Below are positions 35,401 through 42,982 of a stretch of DNA of 64,000 nt, piece by piece. The translations under genes and the position numbers were made by a program. The DNA comes from an uncultured Anaerolineaceae bacterium (lineage in GTDB: Bacteria; Chloroflexota; Anaerolineae; Anaerolineales; Anaerolineaceae). The notes under the pieces are model-generated. The model did not search any database and had not been told where the DNA came from. It saw nothing but the letters and a program-made list of their open reading frames with translations. The stretch covers positions 1 to 64,000 of the forward strand of contig CAKMKJ010000048.1 in assembly GCA_927443345.1 (NCBI GenBank), written 5' to 3'. Within the stretch, counting starts at the first letter, position 1. Every line of letters starts with the position of its first letter.

Positions 35401-36288
35401 TTACCGTAATGTGTCAAATAGATTTAAAGCAGAGATAGATCTGGAGCAAATTTCTAAGACAGTTTGATAGGTGGTTTGTTGCAAATTGAACATTGAAATT
35501 GCTTCAGCCATATTAGCATCTTCTTTGATTGATAATAATCCCTTTAGTTCATTTTGCGTGATCGTTAAATGTTCATTACTTGTTTTTATTTGTCTGAGAA
35601 TTGCGGCATTATTTGTTCGAGATACGTTCATGTCGGTTAATGCAGTATTGATACTTGATAAGGCATTATTCATTTCTGTCATATCATTTGTTTCGAGGCC
35701 GTGTTTTGCCAGGATCAAAGCATCATAGAATGTGTTGAATGCGGTCACACCGTTAGTATTGATCGTAACAGTTACACCTGGAGCGAGATCGCGTTTCATA
35801 GTTCCTGTATCACCTGCATAATTTACAACTGTCCCATCAGTTGCTAAATCAAATGGTTTTGTTTTAACTGTGTTACCTGAAAACAAGTAAGTGTCGTTGA
35901 TAGAAGTATTTCCAACCGATATTGCCTGGTTAAGGATTTGTGTAATCTGAACAGCATAATCGTTGGCACGTTCACTCGCGCCGACTGTATCAGAGACACC
36001 CTTTAGCATGATTGAATTTGCCTGGCCAATAAGATCATTCATCAAATTGAATGAGGTCTCATTACTTTCCATCCAGGCTTGGGCAGTGGTTCCTGTTGAG
36101 ATGTATCCACTGCTGACCAAAATACTTGAGCGCAATACAAGGGCCGATGAAACCAGACTTGGATCATCAGAAGAATTTGCGAAATTCTTAAAAGTGGAGG
36201 CTCTTTCGGCGTACTTGTCCAATATCGCTTTAGATTGATTCATATAGCGAATGGCATTGTTATAGGTCATGCTATCGGGAACTCTCAT
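35401..36288 (-). CDS. flgL: Hook-filament junction protein FlgL
   Basis: 295 residues. Flagellin-like N-terminus (MTYNNAIRYMNQSKAILDKYAERASTF) and C-terminus (INEDANMAEAISMFNLQQTTYQTVLE type, ending SALNLFDTLR). It forms the second junction layer between hook and filament. Starts 11 bases after flgK. Part of the sigma-28 operon begun at flgM. Confidence 0.93.
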   Translation of the reverse strand: MRVPDSMTYNNAIRYMNQSKAILDKYAERASTFKNFANSSDDPSLVSSALVLRSSILVSSGYISTGTTAQAWMESNETSFNLMNDLIGQANSIMLKGVSDTVGASERANDYAVQITQILNQAISVGNTSINDTYLFSGNTVKTKPFDLATDGTVVNYAGDTGTMKRDLAPGVTVTINTNGVTAFNTFYDALILAKHGLETNDMTEMNNALSSINTALTDMNVSRTNNAAILRQIKTSNEHLTITQNELKGLLSIKEDANMAEAISMFNLQQTTYQTVLEICSRSISALNLFDTLR

Positions 36289-36299
36289 AATAATTTATC

Positions 36300-37700
36300 C
36301 TATCTACCAGCGCCCATATTGTTAATTACTGTATTAAGCATTTCATCGATAACACTAATAACTCTGGCTGCAGCTTCATATGCTTTTTGGGACTTTGCGA
36401 TATTTGCAGCTTCTTCGTTAAGGCTTACACCAGTCACTGCTTCACGTTGAGAAACAAGCGCTTGAGCAACCAGTGATCGATCACGAGCGTTTGTTGTTGC
36501 TCTCTGTACCGTTAGACCTAATTTTGAAATTTGGTCATTATAATACTGACTAAAAGTCATAGTATCTGAATTCATTGTGCCAGTTGTTCTTAGTTTAAAA
36601 ATCTCTCTTCCAATTTCATTATTGCCGGGCTCGTCTACCGCAGAAGATAGGGCAATTTTTGATACATTTTCAAGGTCGTCATTAACCTTGAAGTTTCCGG
36701 CATTTGTACCTTCAAAGAAATTTATTTGCGTTGAATTGTCCAAACCATAACCATTAAAGTGGATCGCGTTTACTTGATCCTTAATCATCATGGAAAGAGC
36801 GTTTAAGCCGGTTCGTTGGTCTTCAAAAATGGTGTCTCGGGCTTCAATTACACCAGCCAGTTCACCAGAAGTGGGAACCATGTTTTTTCCATCACTCCAA
36901 ACAATCTTGGTTAAATTTTCATTTGTGGGGTCAATTTCGGTCTGCAAACGATAGATGTCATGTCCACCGACCAGGATATGCCCATTAATTGAAACGCTGA
37001 CCTCGCCATTCTCTTGTTTAAATGAAGTAGCACCTGCGATTTCTGACAAACGATCAAGAGCAACATCACGCGCGTCAAGTAAATCGTTTGGTGAGTCGCC
37101 AATAGACAGGATACGAGAAATCTCTCGATTAAGGCCTGCAATATTTTCTGCAATAAGGTTTATTTCTTGAATACTTTGATTAATTCGTAAATCTTGTTCA
37201 GATCGAATTGATTCAATTTGTACATATCTGGTATTAATCGAACTGGCTAATTCTTTTGCGCTATCAAGAAGCTGGCGGCGAACGCTCGTATTCGTGGGAT
37301 TATCAGAAGCAGCCTGCCAATTGCTGAAGTAAGCTTCAATTTTTGGAAGGAGGCCATCGGTGGAGGTTTCGAGCAACGATGCCTCAAGTTGAGCGACGAT
37401 TTCACTTTGCGTAGACCATTTGCTCGCTTGCTGATTTTCAAGGCGATAACGAGTATCATAAAAATCAACGGCATAGCGGTGAATTGCTGATACATAGACA
37501 CCAGATCCCATTTGACCAACACCGGTTCCATAATAGGAGTTCGAAAGTGAAACAGCAGGGCCTGCTGAAACTCTTGCAAATTGTCTGTGATAACCAGGTG
37601 TGTTTACATTGGCAACATTGTGTGCATGAACTGTGCTTGCCTGTGAATGGCTTAGCAGGGCAGTTAGCGCTACATTGATACTTGCAAGTAGGTTAGCCAT
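36300..37700 (-). CDS. flgK: Hook-filament junction protein FlgK
   Basis: 466 residues. The N-terminus carries the rod/hook motif (HAHNVANVNTPGYHRQFARVS); the C-terminus reads GVSLNEEAANIAKSQKAYEAAARVISVIDEMLNTVI. First junction layer on top of the hook. AGAGGAAAG precedes the start. Confidence 0.95.
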   Translation of the reverse strand: MANLLASINVALTALLSHSQASTVHAHNVANVNTPGYHRQFARVSAGPAVSLSNSYYGTGVGQMGSGVYVSAIHRYAVDFYDTRYRLENQQASKWSTQSEIVAQLEASLLETSTDGLLPKIEAYFSNWQAASDNPTNTSVRRQLLDSAKELASSINTRYVQIESIRSEQDLRINQSIQEINLIAENIAGLNREISRILSIGDSPNDLLDARDVALDRLSEIAGATSFKQENGEVSVSINGHILVGGHDIYRLQTEIDPTNENLTKIVWSDGKNMVPTSGELAGVIEARDTIFEDQRTGLNALSMMIKDQVNAIHFNGYGLDNSTQINFFEGTNAGNFKVNDDLENVSKIALSSAVDEPGNNEIGREIFKLRTTGTMNSDTMTFSQYYNDQISKLGLTVQRATTNARDRSLVAQALVSQREAVTGVSLNEEAANIAKSQKAYEAAARVISVIDEMLNTVINNMGAGR

Positions 37701-37710
37701 GATCTTTCCT

Positions 37711-38232
37711 CTAGGCTTTCATTCCCAAATCACCAATAGTGTTACTTTCAAGCGACCGCTTGACGCCAGGAGGAGAATATCCCTCAGACGGATTGGTGAT
37801 ACTGAGTAAAAAGGATTGGGCAGAGATCAACCATTCCAGTGCTGTACGAGCAAGGGCTTGATTACCATAATTTAGATCTCTTGATTGTTGCACCAGCATA
37901 CTAATTCCATCATTTAAGCGATGCAATCGATCAGATTCTTCTGAATCAAGACCGGAATAGAGTTCATCAATTGAAACTTCAGTGAGTTTTATGCTTAATT
38001 CATTCGCAATGGAAGTAATGAACATTCTGCGTTTTTCTTCAAGAAGGCCAAATTGGTCTAGCAAACCTTCTTTTTCTTCAACGATCGTCATGATCGCGTC
38101 AGGGTCTTTTTTGTTTAGCAGAACTCGTTCTTGTTTGGTCGCTCCAATTAATGATTGTAGCGTGCGAAATTCTTGAACTAAGACATTCTCCAATGAATTA
38201 AGGAGATCTTGTACTTGCGGATTGTGTTCCAT
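37711..38232 (-). CDS. flgN: Flagellar export chaperone FlgN
   Basis: 173 residues, largely helical/coiled coil (LLNSLENVLVQEFRTLQSLIGATKQER and VEEKEGLLDQFGLLEEKRR, a typical FlgN core). It escorts FlgK and FlgL to the export gate. Between flgM and flgK, the usual place. Confidence 0.88.
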   Translation of the reverse strand: MEHNPQVQDLLNSLENVLVQEFRTLQSLIGATKQERVLLNKKDPDAIMTIVEEKEGLLDQFGLLEEKRRMFITSIANELSIKLTEVSIDELYSGLDSEESDRLHRLNDGISMLVQQSRDLNYGNQALARTALEWLISAQSFLLSITNPSEGYSPPGVKRSLESNTIGDLGMKA

Positions 38233-38259
38233 TTGCCCATCCTAATCATCACAGGTTGA

Positions 38260-38562
38260 TTATTTCAGGCCAAGCTTGGCGTACATTTTGTCAGCTAAAT
38301 CCTGATAGGGGATGTTGTATTCACCTTTTTGAATTTTTGCTTTGAGATCATCAACCTTGGCTTGATCTACTTCTGGAGTTTCATTTAATGCAACGCGAGC
38401 TTTTGATAATAGTTTGGCATTATCAGAAAGTTCTGCTTTGTCTTTATTTGACACTGCAGACGTATTATTGGACGAAGAGGCAGAATATTGCTTTTCTACC
38501 TGGTTCGTCGCTTCAGTTTTGTTGAAATTTGCATTACTAATATTATTATTTTCTATTTTCAT
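38260..38562 (-). CDS. flgM: Anti-sigma-28 factor FlgM
   Basis: 100 residues. Disordered, Asn/Ser-rich N-terminus and the C-terminal sigma-binding helices (LLSKARVALNETPEVDQAKVDDLKAKIQKGEYNIPYQDLADKM). It binds FliA until exported by the finished hook-basal body. First gene after the sigma-28 promoter at 38614-38640, so it is itself under FliA control. Confidence 0.92.
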   Translation of the reverse strand: MKIENNNISNANFNKTEATNQVEKQYSASSSNNTSAVSNKDKAELSDNAKLLSKARVALNETPEVDQAKVDDLKAKIQKGEYNIPYQDLADKMYAKLGLK

Positions 38563-38613
38563 CTTCCACTACCTCCGACTATAAGGGCAAATAAACATCA
38601 ACCTGTACTCTTA

Positions 38614-38640
38614 TCATCGGCCACTCTTCTAAAAACTTTA
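38614..38640 (-). promoter_or_regulatory. Sigma-28 promoter of flgM-flgN-flgK-flgL-csrA
   Basis: On the minus strand TAAA (38640-38637), 15 bases, GCCGATGA (38621-38614). It overlaps the last codon of flgG and lies about 50 bases before flgM, so the late genes can be transcribed separately from the long upstream operon. Confidence 0.75.
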
Positions 38641-39378
38641 CACTTTTCTTAAGTGAATTGCACTGTCAATCATTTCAGCGGTGGTTTGAAAAGCTTTGGA
38701 AGCCAATTGGAATGAGCGTTGAATGACAATCATGTGTGTCATTTCATCCGCCATATTGACATTTGAACTTTCAAGAGTCCCTGGAGCAAGAGTACCTAAG
38801 TTCGTGGTTCCTGGTGCTCCTGTTTGTGGTGTTCCTGAGTTCAAACTTTCTGACCAAAGATTGCTCCCAAAATTCGTTAATCCGCCAGGATTGGTGAAAC
38901 GTGTAAGTTGAATAGTGCCGGCCATAACCCAGGCATCTTCTACCAATGCATGGATTGTGCCATTTTGGTCAATGGTTACTTCTGTTGCGGTCGCCGGAAT
39001 TGTTCCTTGAAAATTGATTGGATATCCGCTGCCGTTTAACAATTTTTTGTTTTTATCGAGTAAAAATGAACCATCTCTGGTGTAAGCTGTCGTGCCATCG
39101 GGCAGAGTTACTGCAAAGAACCCTTCACCATTAATGGCTACATCCGATAATATACCGGTGTTTTGAAGTTTGCCTTGTGTCATCATTACCTGCGAAGCAC
39201 TAACTTTTACACCAGAACGGGTGACCCCATCCAGTAGTTCTTGAAAATTCAATCGTGAGCTTTTGTAACCCGTTGTGTTGATATTAGCCAGTGAATTGCT
39301 CGAGTTGCTTAAATCGGCAATTCTCGAGTTCATATCCTGACTGGAAATATTTAGTACCTGGAAAAGTGATGGTGACAT
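38638..39378 (-). CDS. flgG: Flagellar distal rod protein FlgG
   Basis: 246 residues. Rod motif SNSLANINTTGYKSSRLNFQELL; FlgG-specific features TQGKLQNTGILSDVAINGEGFFAV, YTRDGSFLLD and LESSNVNMADEMTHMIVIQRSFQLASKAFQTTAEM. It closely follows the FlgG pattern, hence this assignment rather than FlgF. Forms the distal rod. There are no ring genes flgH or flgI beside it. Confidence 0.85.
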   Translation of the reverse strand: MSPSLFQVLNISSQDMNSRIADLSNSSNSLANINTTGYKSSRLNFQELLDGVTRSGVKVSASQVMMTQGKLQNTGILSDVAINGEGFFAVTLPDGTTAYTRDGSFLLDKNKKLLNGSGYPINFQGTIPATATEVTIDQNGTIHALVEDAWVMAGTIQLTRFTNPGGLTNFGSNLWSESLNSGTPQTGAPGTTNLGTLAPGTLESSNVNMADEMTHMIVIQRSFQLASKAFQTTAEMIDSAIHLRKV

Positions 39379-39395
39379 TTTTTACCTCTTTTTCT

Positions 39396-40151
39396 CTAAC
39401 TGACTCTGCCAAGAGTAGAAATTGCTTTACCTAACAATTCATCTTGGTTTTGAACCATCTTTTGGGCAGCCTGGTAAGATCTTGAAATTTCAATCATTTG
39501 TGTCATTAATTGAGCAGAATCAACATTGGATTGCTCAAGGGTGTTTTGAATAATTGTGCCGCCACCGGTTGTAGCTGGGGCAGCAGTGCTGGTAAATGTG
39601 TTTTCATCTGAACGCGTTAATGTAGAAAGGTCAGCAAAATAAGCTAAGCCTATTGTTCCACCAGCCACTCCATTTACAAAAATTTCACCATTTGTTGATA
39701 TGGTGGGATCACCTTCAGCTAATTTGATAGGTTGTCCATTAGCTGAAAGGACAAGATTGCCATCCACTGTAACTAATTGCCCAGTAGCGTCTTTGCTGAA
39801 TCGACCATCTCGAGTAAATCGATCACCTTCAGGCGTACGAATTCTGAAGAATCCATCACCGCTTATGGCAAGATCCAATGGACTATCTGTGTTTTTCAAT
39901 GTTCCTTGGGCGAAATCTGTGGTTTCGGGTGCCGCCATGACACCGAGCCCCATGTTTCCTAAGTATGTAATTTGATTAACATTGTTTCGAGTAGATTGCG
40001 TATAGGCACTGGTGAGGTCAAATTCATCTAATGAAGTCAGAATTTGTTTGAATCCAGGGGTGTTAACGTTGGCTACATCATGAGCAACAGCCTGCTGCCT
40101 ATAGACACCGGTAATCATCGCTGATGCAGCTGCATAAAGTCCTTTTATCAT
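39396..40151 (-). CDS. flgF: Flagellar rod protein FlgF (FlgG paralog)
   Basis: 251 residues. N-terminus MIKGLYAAASAMITGVYRQQ and rod motif HDVANVNTPGFKQ; LGVMAAPETTDFAQGTLKNTDSPLDLAISGDGFFRI and LEQSNVDSAQLMTQMIEISRSYQAAQKM. The N-terminus favours FlgF, though FlgF and FlgG are hard to tell apart by eye. It overlaps the upstream gene by 4 bases. Confidence 0.82.
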   Translation of the reverse strand: MIKGLYAAASAMITGVYRQQAVAHDVANVNTPGFKQILTSLDEFDLTSAYTQSTRNNVNQITYLGNMGLGVMAAPETTDFAQGTLKNTDSPLDLAISGDGFFRIRTPEGDRFTRDGRFSKDATGQLVTVDGNLVLSANGQPIKLAEGDPTISTNGEIFVNGVAGGTIGLAYFADLSTLTRSDENTFTSTAAPATTGGGTIIQNTLEQSNVDSAQLMTQMIEISRSYQAAQKMVQNQDELLGKAISTLGRVS

Positions 40152-40567
40152 TTCTTCACCTCCAAGCTAGCAGATGATGCTTTTCCCATATTGAGTACCA
40201 GGTTTACTTCATCCCTGGTCATGCCCAATTGCCTTGCTATGTCAACATCAGGCATACTTCCTTCGGCCATCGCTTTTACAATCATGTTTCTTTCACTAAT
40301 CCCAAGGGTAGGGATGGTTCTTTCTGTTGGTGTTGTTTTTTGTGCAGCACTTAGTAGTGTTTGAAAATCATTTTGTGCCATGATTCCGGTGGGTTCAGTT
40401 GAGGTAACTGGATTTTTGGCAGTAGTGACTGCAGTTCGTAATTCTTCTACGACAGGGGTAAGTTTCTTTGCCTGATTTTCTTTTCCTAATACCAGAGCTG
40501 TCTCTCGGGCAAGAGTGACCATGTTTAGGGTGTCGCTTAGCAGTCCTGGAATGGTATTTGACATCAT
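40148..40567 (-). CDS. Small protein with C-terminal helix-turn-helix, unknown
   Basis: 139 residues; the second Met (40564) fits the AGGAG ribosome binding site better than the first. The N-terminal half is helical and Thr-rich. The C-terminal part (IVKAMAEGSMPDVDIARQLGMTRDEVNLVLNMGK) is a helix-turn-helix resembling the end of DUF2802 proteins of flagellar operons. It lies between fliA and flgF and could be a DNA-binding regulator or export-associated factor. Confidence 0.6.
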   Translation of the reverse strand: MMSNTIPGLLSDTLNMVTLARETALVLGKENQAKKLTPVVEELRTAVTTAKNPVTSTEPTGIMAQNDFQTLLSAAQKTTPTERTIPTLGISERNMIVKAMAEGSMPDVDIARQLGMTRDEVNLVLNMGKASSASLEVKK

Positions 40568-40573
40568 TACTCC

Positions 40574-41341
40574 TTACGCTAACATCGCTTGCAAATTAAG
40601 AATAGCTTGCGAATGAATCTGGCAAGCTCTAGATTCAGAAACTTCCAATACTTTTCCAATTTCTTTTAGAGTGAGGTCTTCAAAATAATAGAGTGATAAT
40701 ACAAGTTGGTCTCTTTCAGGTAATTTTTTCAAGCAACCCACCATGCGCCTTTTAAGATCATTTTCTGTTGCAATTTCGGCCGGGTCTTCCTGATTATCAT
40801 CTGCAAGTGTATCGTAGAGAGAGGTTTCGCTATCTTCATCATTATTTACCAAGGCATCTAATGAAACAATAATTTTGTTTGAATCAAGCAAACCTTGATG
40901 AACCTTATCAACATCAATACCGAGGAATTCAGATATCTGTTGTTCATTGGGAGGTACGCTAGTTTCATTGGTGATGGTTTGAATCGCTTTTTGAATAGAT
41001 TTTGAGCGATGTCGAGCTGTGCGTGACAACCAGTCAATGGAACGTAAATAGTCCAGTACTTTTCCTCTAATGCGCACAGTAGCGTATGTGGAAAATTGAG
41101 TGCCGAATCCTGGGTTATATCGATCAACGGCGTCAATCAAACCAAGTAACCCCTGGTGAACAAGGTCTTCATAGTCCATACCCATATCTGATAAAACACC
41201 GAGTCGGCCAAGAACATAATGGATCAAAGATACGTGTCTCAACACCAATTCTTCTCGGAGTGCAGGAGAACGTGAAACCAGAAATTGATTTAGTAAATCA
41301 AGATCGGTTTGTTTGGTGTTAGTGTCAACTGTTGCTATCAT
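40574..41341 (-). CDS. fliA: RNA polymerase sigma-28 factor for flagellar genes
   Basis: 255 residues. Region 2 (LVLRHVSLIHYVLGRLG, GMDYEDLVHQGLLGLIDAVDRYNPGFGTQFSTYA, RIRGKVLDYLRSIDW), region 3, and region 4 helix-turn-helix (LTLKEIGKVLEVSESRACQIHSQA). The signature VRIRGKVLDYLR is typical of FliA/SigD. It should recognise the TNAA-N15-NYCGWTRA promoters before fliC, fliD, fliS and flgM. Starts by a 4-base overlap with the gene upstream. Confidence 0.95.
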   Translation of the reverse strand: MIATVDTNTKQTDLDLLNQFLVSRSPALREELVLRHVSLIHYVLGRLGVLSDMGMDYEDLVHQGLLGLIDAVDRYNPGFGTQFSTYATVRIRGKVLDYLRSIDWLSRTARHRSKSIQKAIQTITNETSVPPNEQQISEFLGIDVDKVHQGLLDSNKIIVSLDALVNNDEDSETSLYDTLADDNQEDPAEIATENDLKRRMVGCLKKLPERDQLVLSLYYFEDLTLKEIGKVLEVSESRACQIHSQAILNLQAMLA

Positions 41342-41664
41342 GCATTAGTGTCCATTGAAATACCGGATGAAGCATTTTCAATATCTTCTGCTTCTTTGAG
41401 CATACTTCTGGCTGATTCAATTACGCCTTTTGATACAATCCAAGAAGCAAACCAAACGATCAACCCTAATCCTAGTACTGTAACACCGCCTCGCAGCAAA
41501 GCCATCCAATATGGATTTCCATTTGCAAAGGTCAGTACCATAACAATAACTCCAACCAGTACAACAGTCAATTTAGACAGCGTAAAAACCAACTCAAGCA
41601 AGACAGGAAGTTTCAAATCTTGGTTCGTTGTTGTTTTTTGAGGTTGTGATTGTTTTTTAGCCAT
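41338..41664 (-). CDS. Small two-span membrane protein, unknown
   Basis: 108 residues. Basic start (MAKKQSQPQKTTTNQDLK), two hydrophobic segments at about 20-45 and 53-78, then a short acidic tail. I recognise no family. It lies between flhF and fliA, overlapping fliA by 4 bases. Several flagellar operons hold small membrane proteins here, with unknown role. Confidence 0.6.
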   Translation of the reverse strand: MAKKQSQPQKTTTNQDLKLPVLLELVFTLSKLTVVLVGVIVMVLTFANGNPYWMALLRGGVTVLGLGLIVWFASWIVSKGVIESARSMLKEAEDIENASSGISMDTNA

Positions 41665-41672
41665 TTTTTACA

Positions 41673-42968
41673 CTATTTTTCTGGGTAATCGCCATCAACA
41701 ACTGCACAAGCAAGTTGTTCAGGGTTGCCGGGTTTGAGATTGCCAAAGATTTGGTGTCCAGTTGAAACAAAGTAGAGAGATAATTTGCTTTGCCATAACA
41801 GGTTAAAACTGGCTCCAAATGATCCAGTTTCATCAGTTTTGGTCAAGATCACTCCTTTAAGGCCAAATTGTTTTAACGTTTTTTCCGTTTGGCTTAGGTC
41901 TTGTTCTTTTGTGGTTGCAGAGGCAACGAGATAGGTGCAACCTGATGGGATCACAGAGAGAAAAGATCCAAGCTCTACAACGTTATCTTCACTGCGGGGA
42001 TTGCAACCGGCAGTATCAATAAGAATTAAATCAGCATCTTTTTGAGATTCAAGTAATTCTGCTAATTCCTGTGGGGTGTATGCCAGGAACAGAGGAATTC
42101 CAAGTGTCTCAGCATAGGTTCGAGCTTCGGATATAGCAGAAGTTCGAACTGTATCTGCTTCAATCCAAACCACCTTTTTGCCCATTGTGATCATGTAAAA
42201 CGCAGCCAACTTGGCACAGCAAGAGGTTTTACCACATCCACTTAAACCAGTTAAGGCCATTACTTTACTAGGTACATACGCTAGTGATTTTGTAGTTGGA
42301 GGCAAGCATGCTGTTAATTGATGTTTGATAAAGCGATCCAAACGAGAAAAATCATCAAGAATAGCGGGACTTAATGCGTCAAGATTGGTGTCAATAATTT
42401 TGTTGACAAGTAGAGTATTAACTCCTTGATCAATTAAGCTTTGTTTTATCGCAAGTAAAACAGAGGGAAACTCAGGCACTGCTTTCTTTTCAATCACCAC
42501 TGATGTTGCTTTGGCTAATGCTTCTTCAGATTTTTCAGATATAAGATTTATTTGCTCTTCAGTGGGTTTGCGAAAGGCTTTGAAATCTGCTAAATCAAAA
42601 TGTGAATCTCCAGATTCAGATTGTTGCGATGAATTCTGTGATTGTTCTTTTTTACGCCCCACCACAGGCAAAGGAGGGGTGGGAGCAGGAATTTTTTGTC
42701 CGGTCATCAGCAATTTTAAATTTTCAATTTCTTTTTTTAAATCTTCTTGAGTTGGTGTGCCTTTATTTTCTTGTGTTGTTGCTGAGCTGTGATCGGTTTT
42801 TGTTGCTTTTGAAGCAATGACTTCGACACATGGTTTTTTCCATGCCGCCCAGATAGGGCCGGCTGGAACTTCACGCATCGATATGATCATCGCATCGGAA
42901 CCAAGATCGGTTTGAACATTTTTTAACGCTATTAACATGTTTGGGGCACGAAACGTTTTAGTTAACAT
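41673..42968 (-). CDS. flhF: SRP-type GTPase FlhF
   Basis: 431 residues. N-terminal basic region beginning MLTKTFRAPNMLIALKNVQTDLGSDAMII, a variable middle, then the NG domain with P-loop GLSGCGKTSCCAKLA, DTAGCNPR and TKTDETGSFG. It controls flagellar number and placement. The partner FlhG (MinD-like) does not follow and is not in the window. It sits between flhA and fliA in transcription order. Confidence 0.93.
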   Translation of the reverse strand: MLTKTFRAPNMLIALKNVQTDLGSDAMIISMREVPAGPIWAAWKKPCVEVIASKATKTDHSSATTQENKGTPTQEDLKKEIENLKLLMTGQKIPAPTPPLPVVGRKKEQSQNSSQQSESGDSHFDLADFKAFRKPTEEQINLISEKSEEALAKATSVVIEKKAVPEFPSVLLAIKQSLIDQGVNTLLVNKIIDTNLDALSPAILDDFSRLDRFIKHQLTACLPPTTKSLAYVPSKVMALTGLSGCGKTSCCAKLAAFYMITMGKKVVWIEADTVRTSAISEARTYAETLGIPLFLAYTPQELAELLESQKDADLILIDTAGCNPRSEDNVVELGSFLSVIPSGCTYLVASATTKEQDLSQTEKTLKQFGLKGVILTKTDETGSFGASFNLLWQSKLSLYFVSTGHQIFGNLKPGNPEQLACAVVDGDYPEK

Positions 42969-42982
42969 AATCTACTTTTCCT

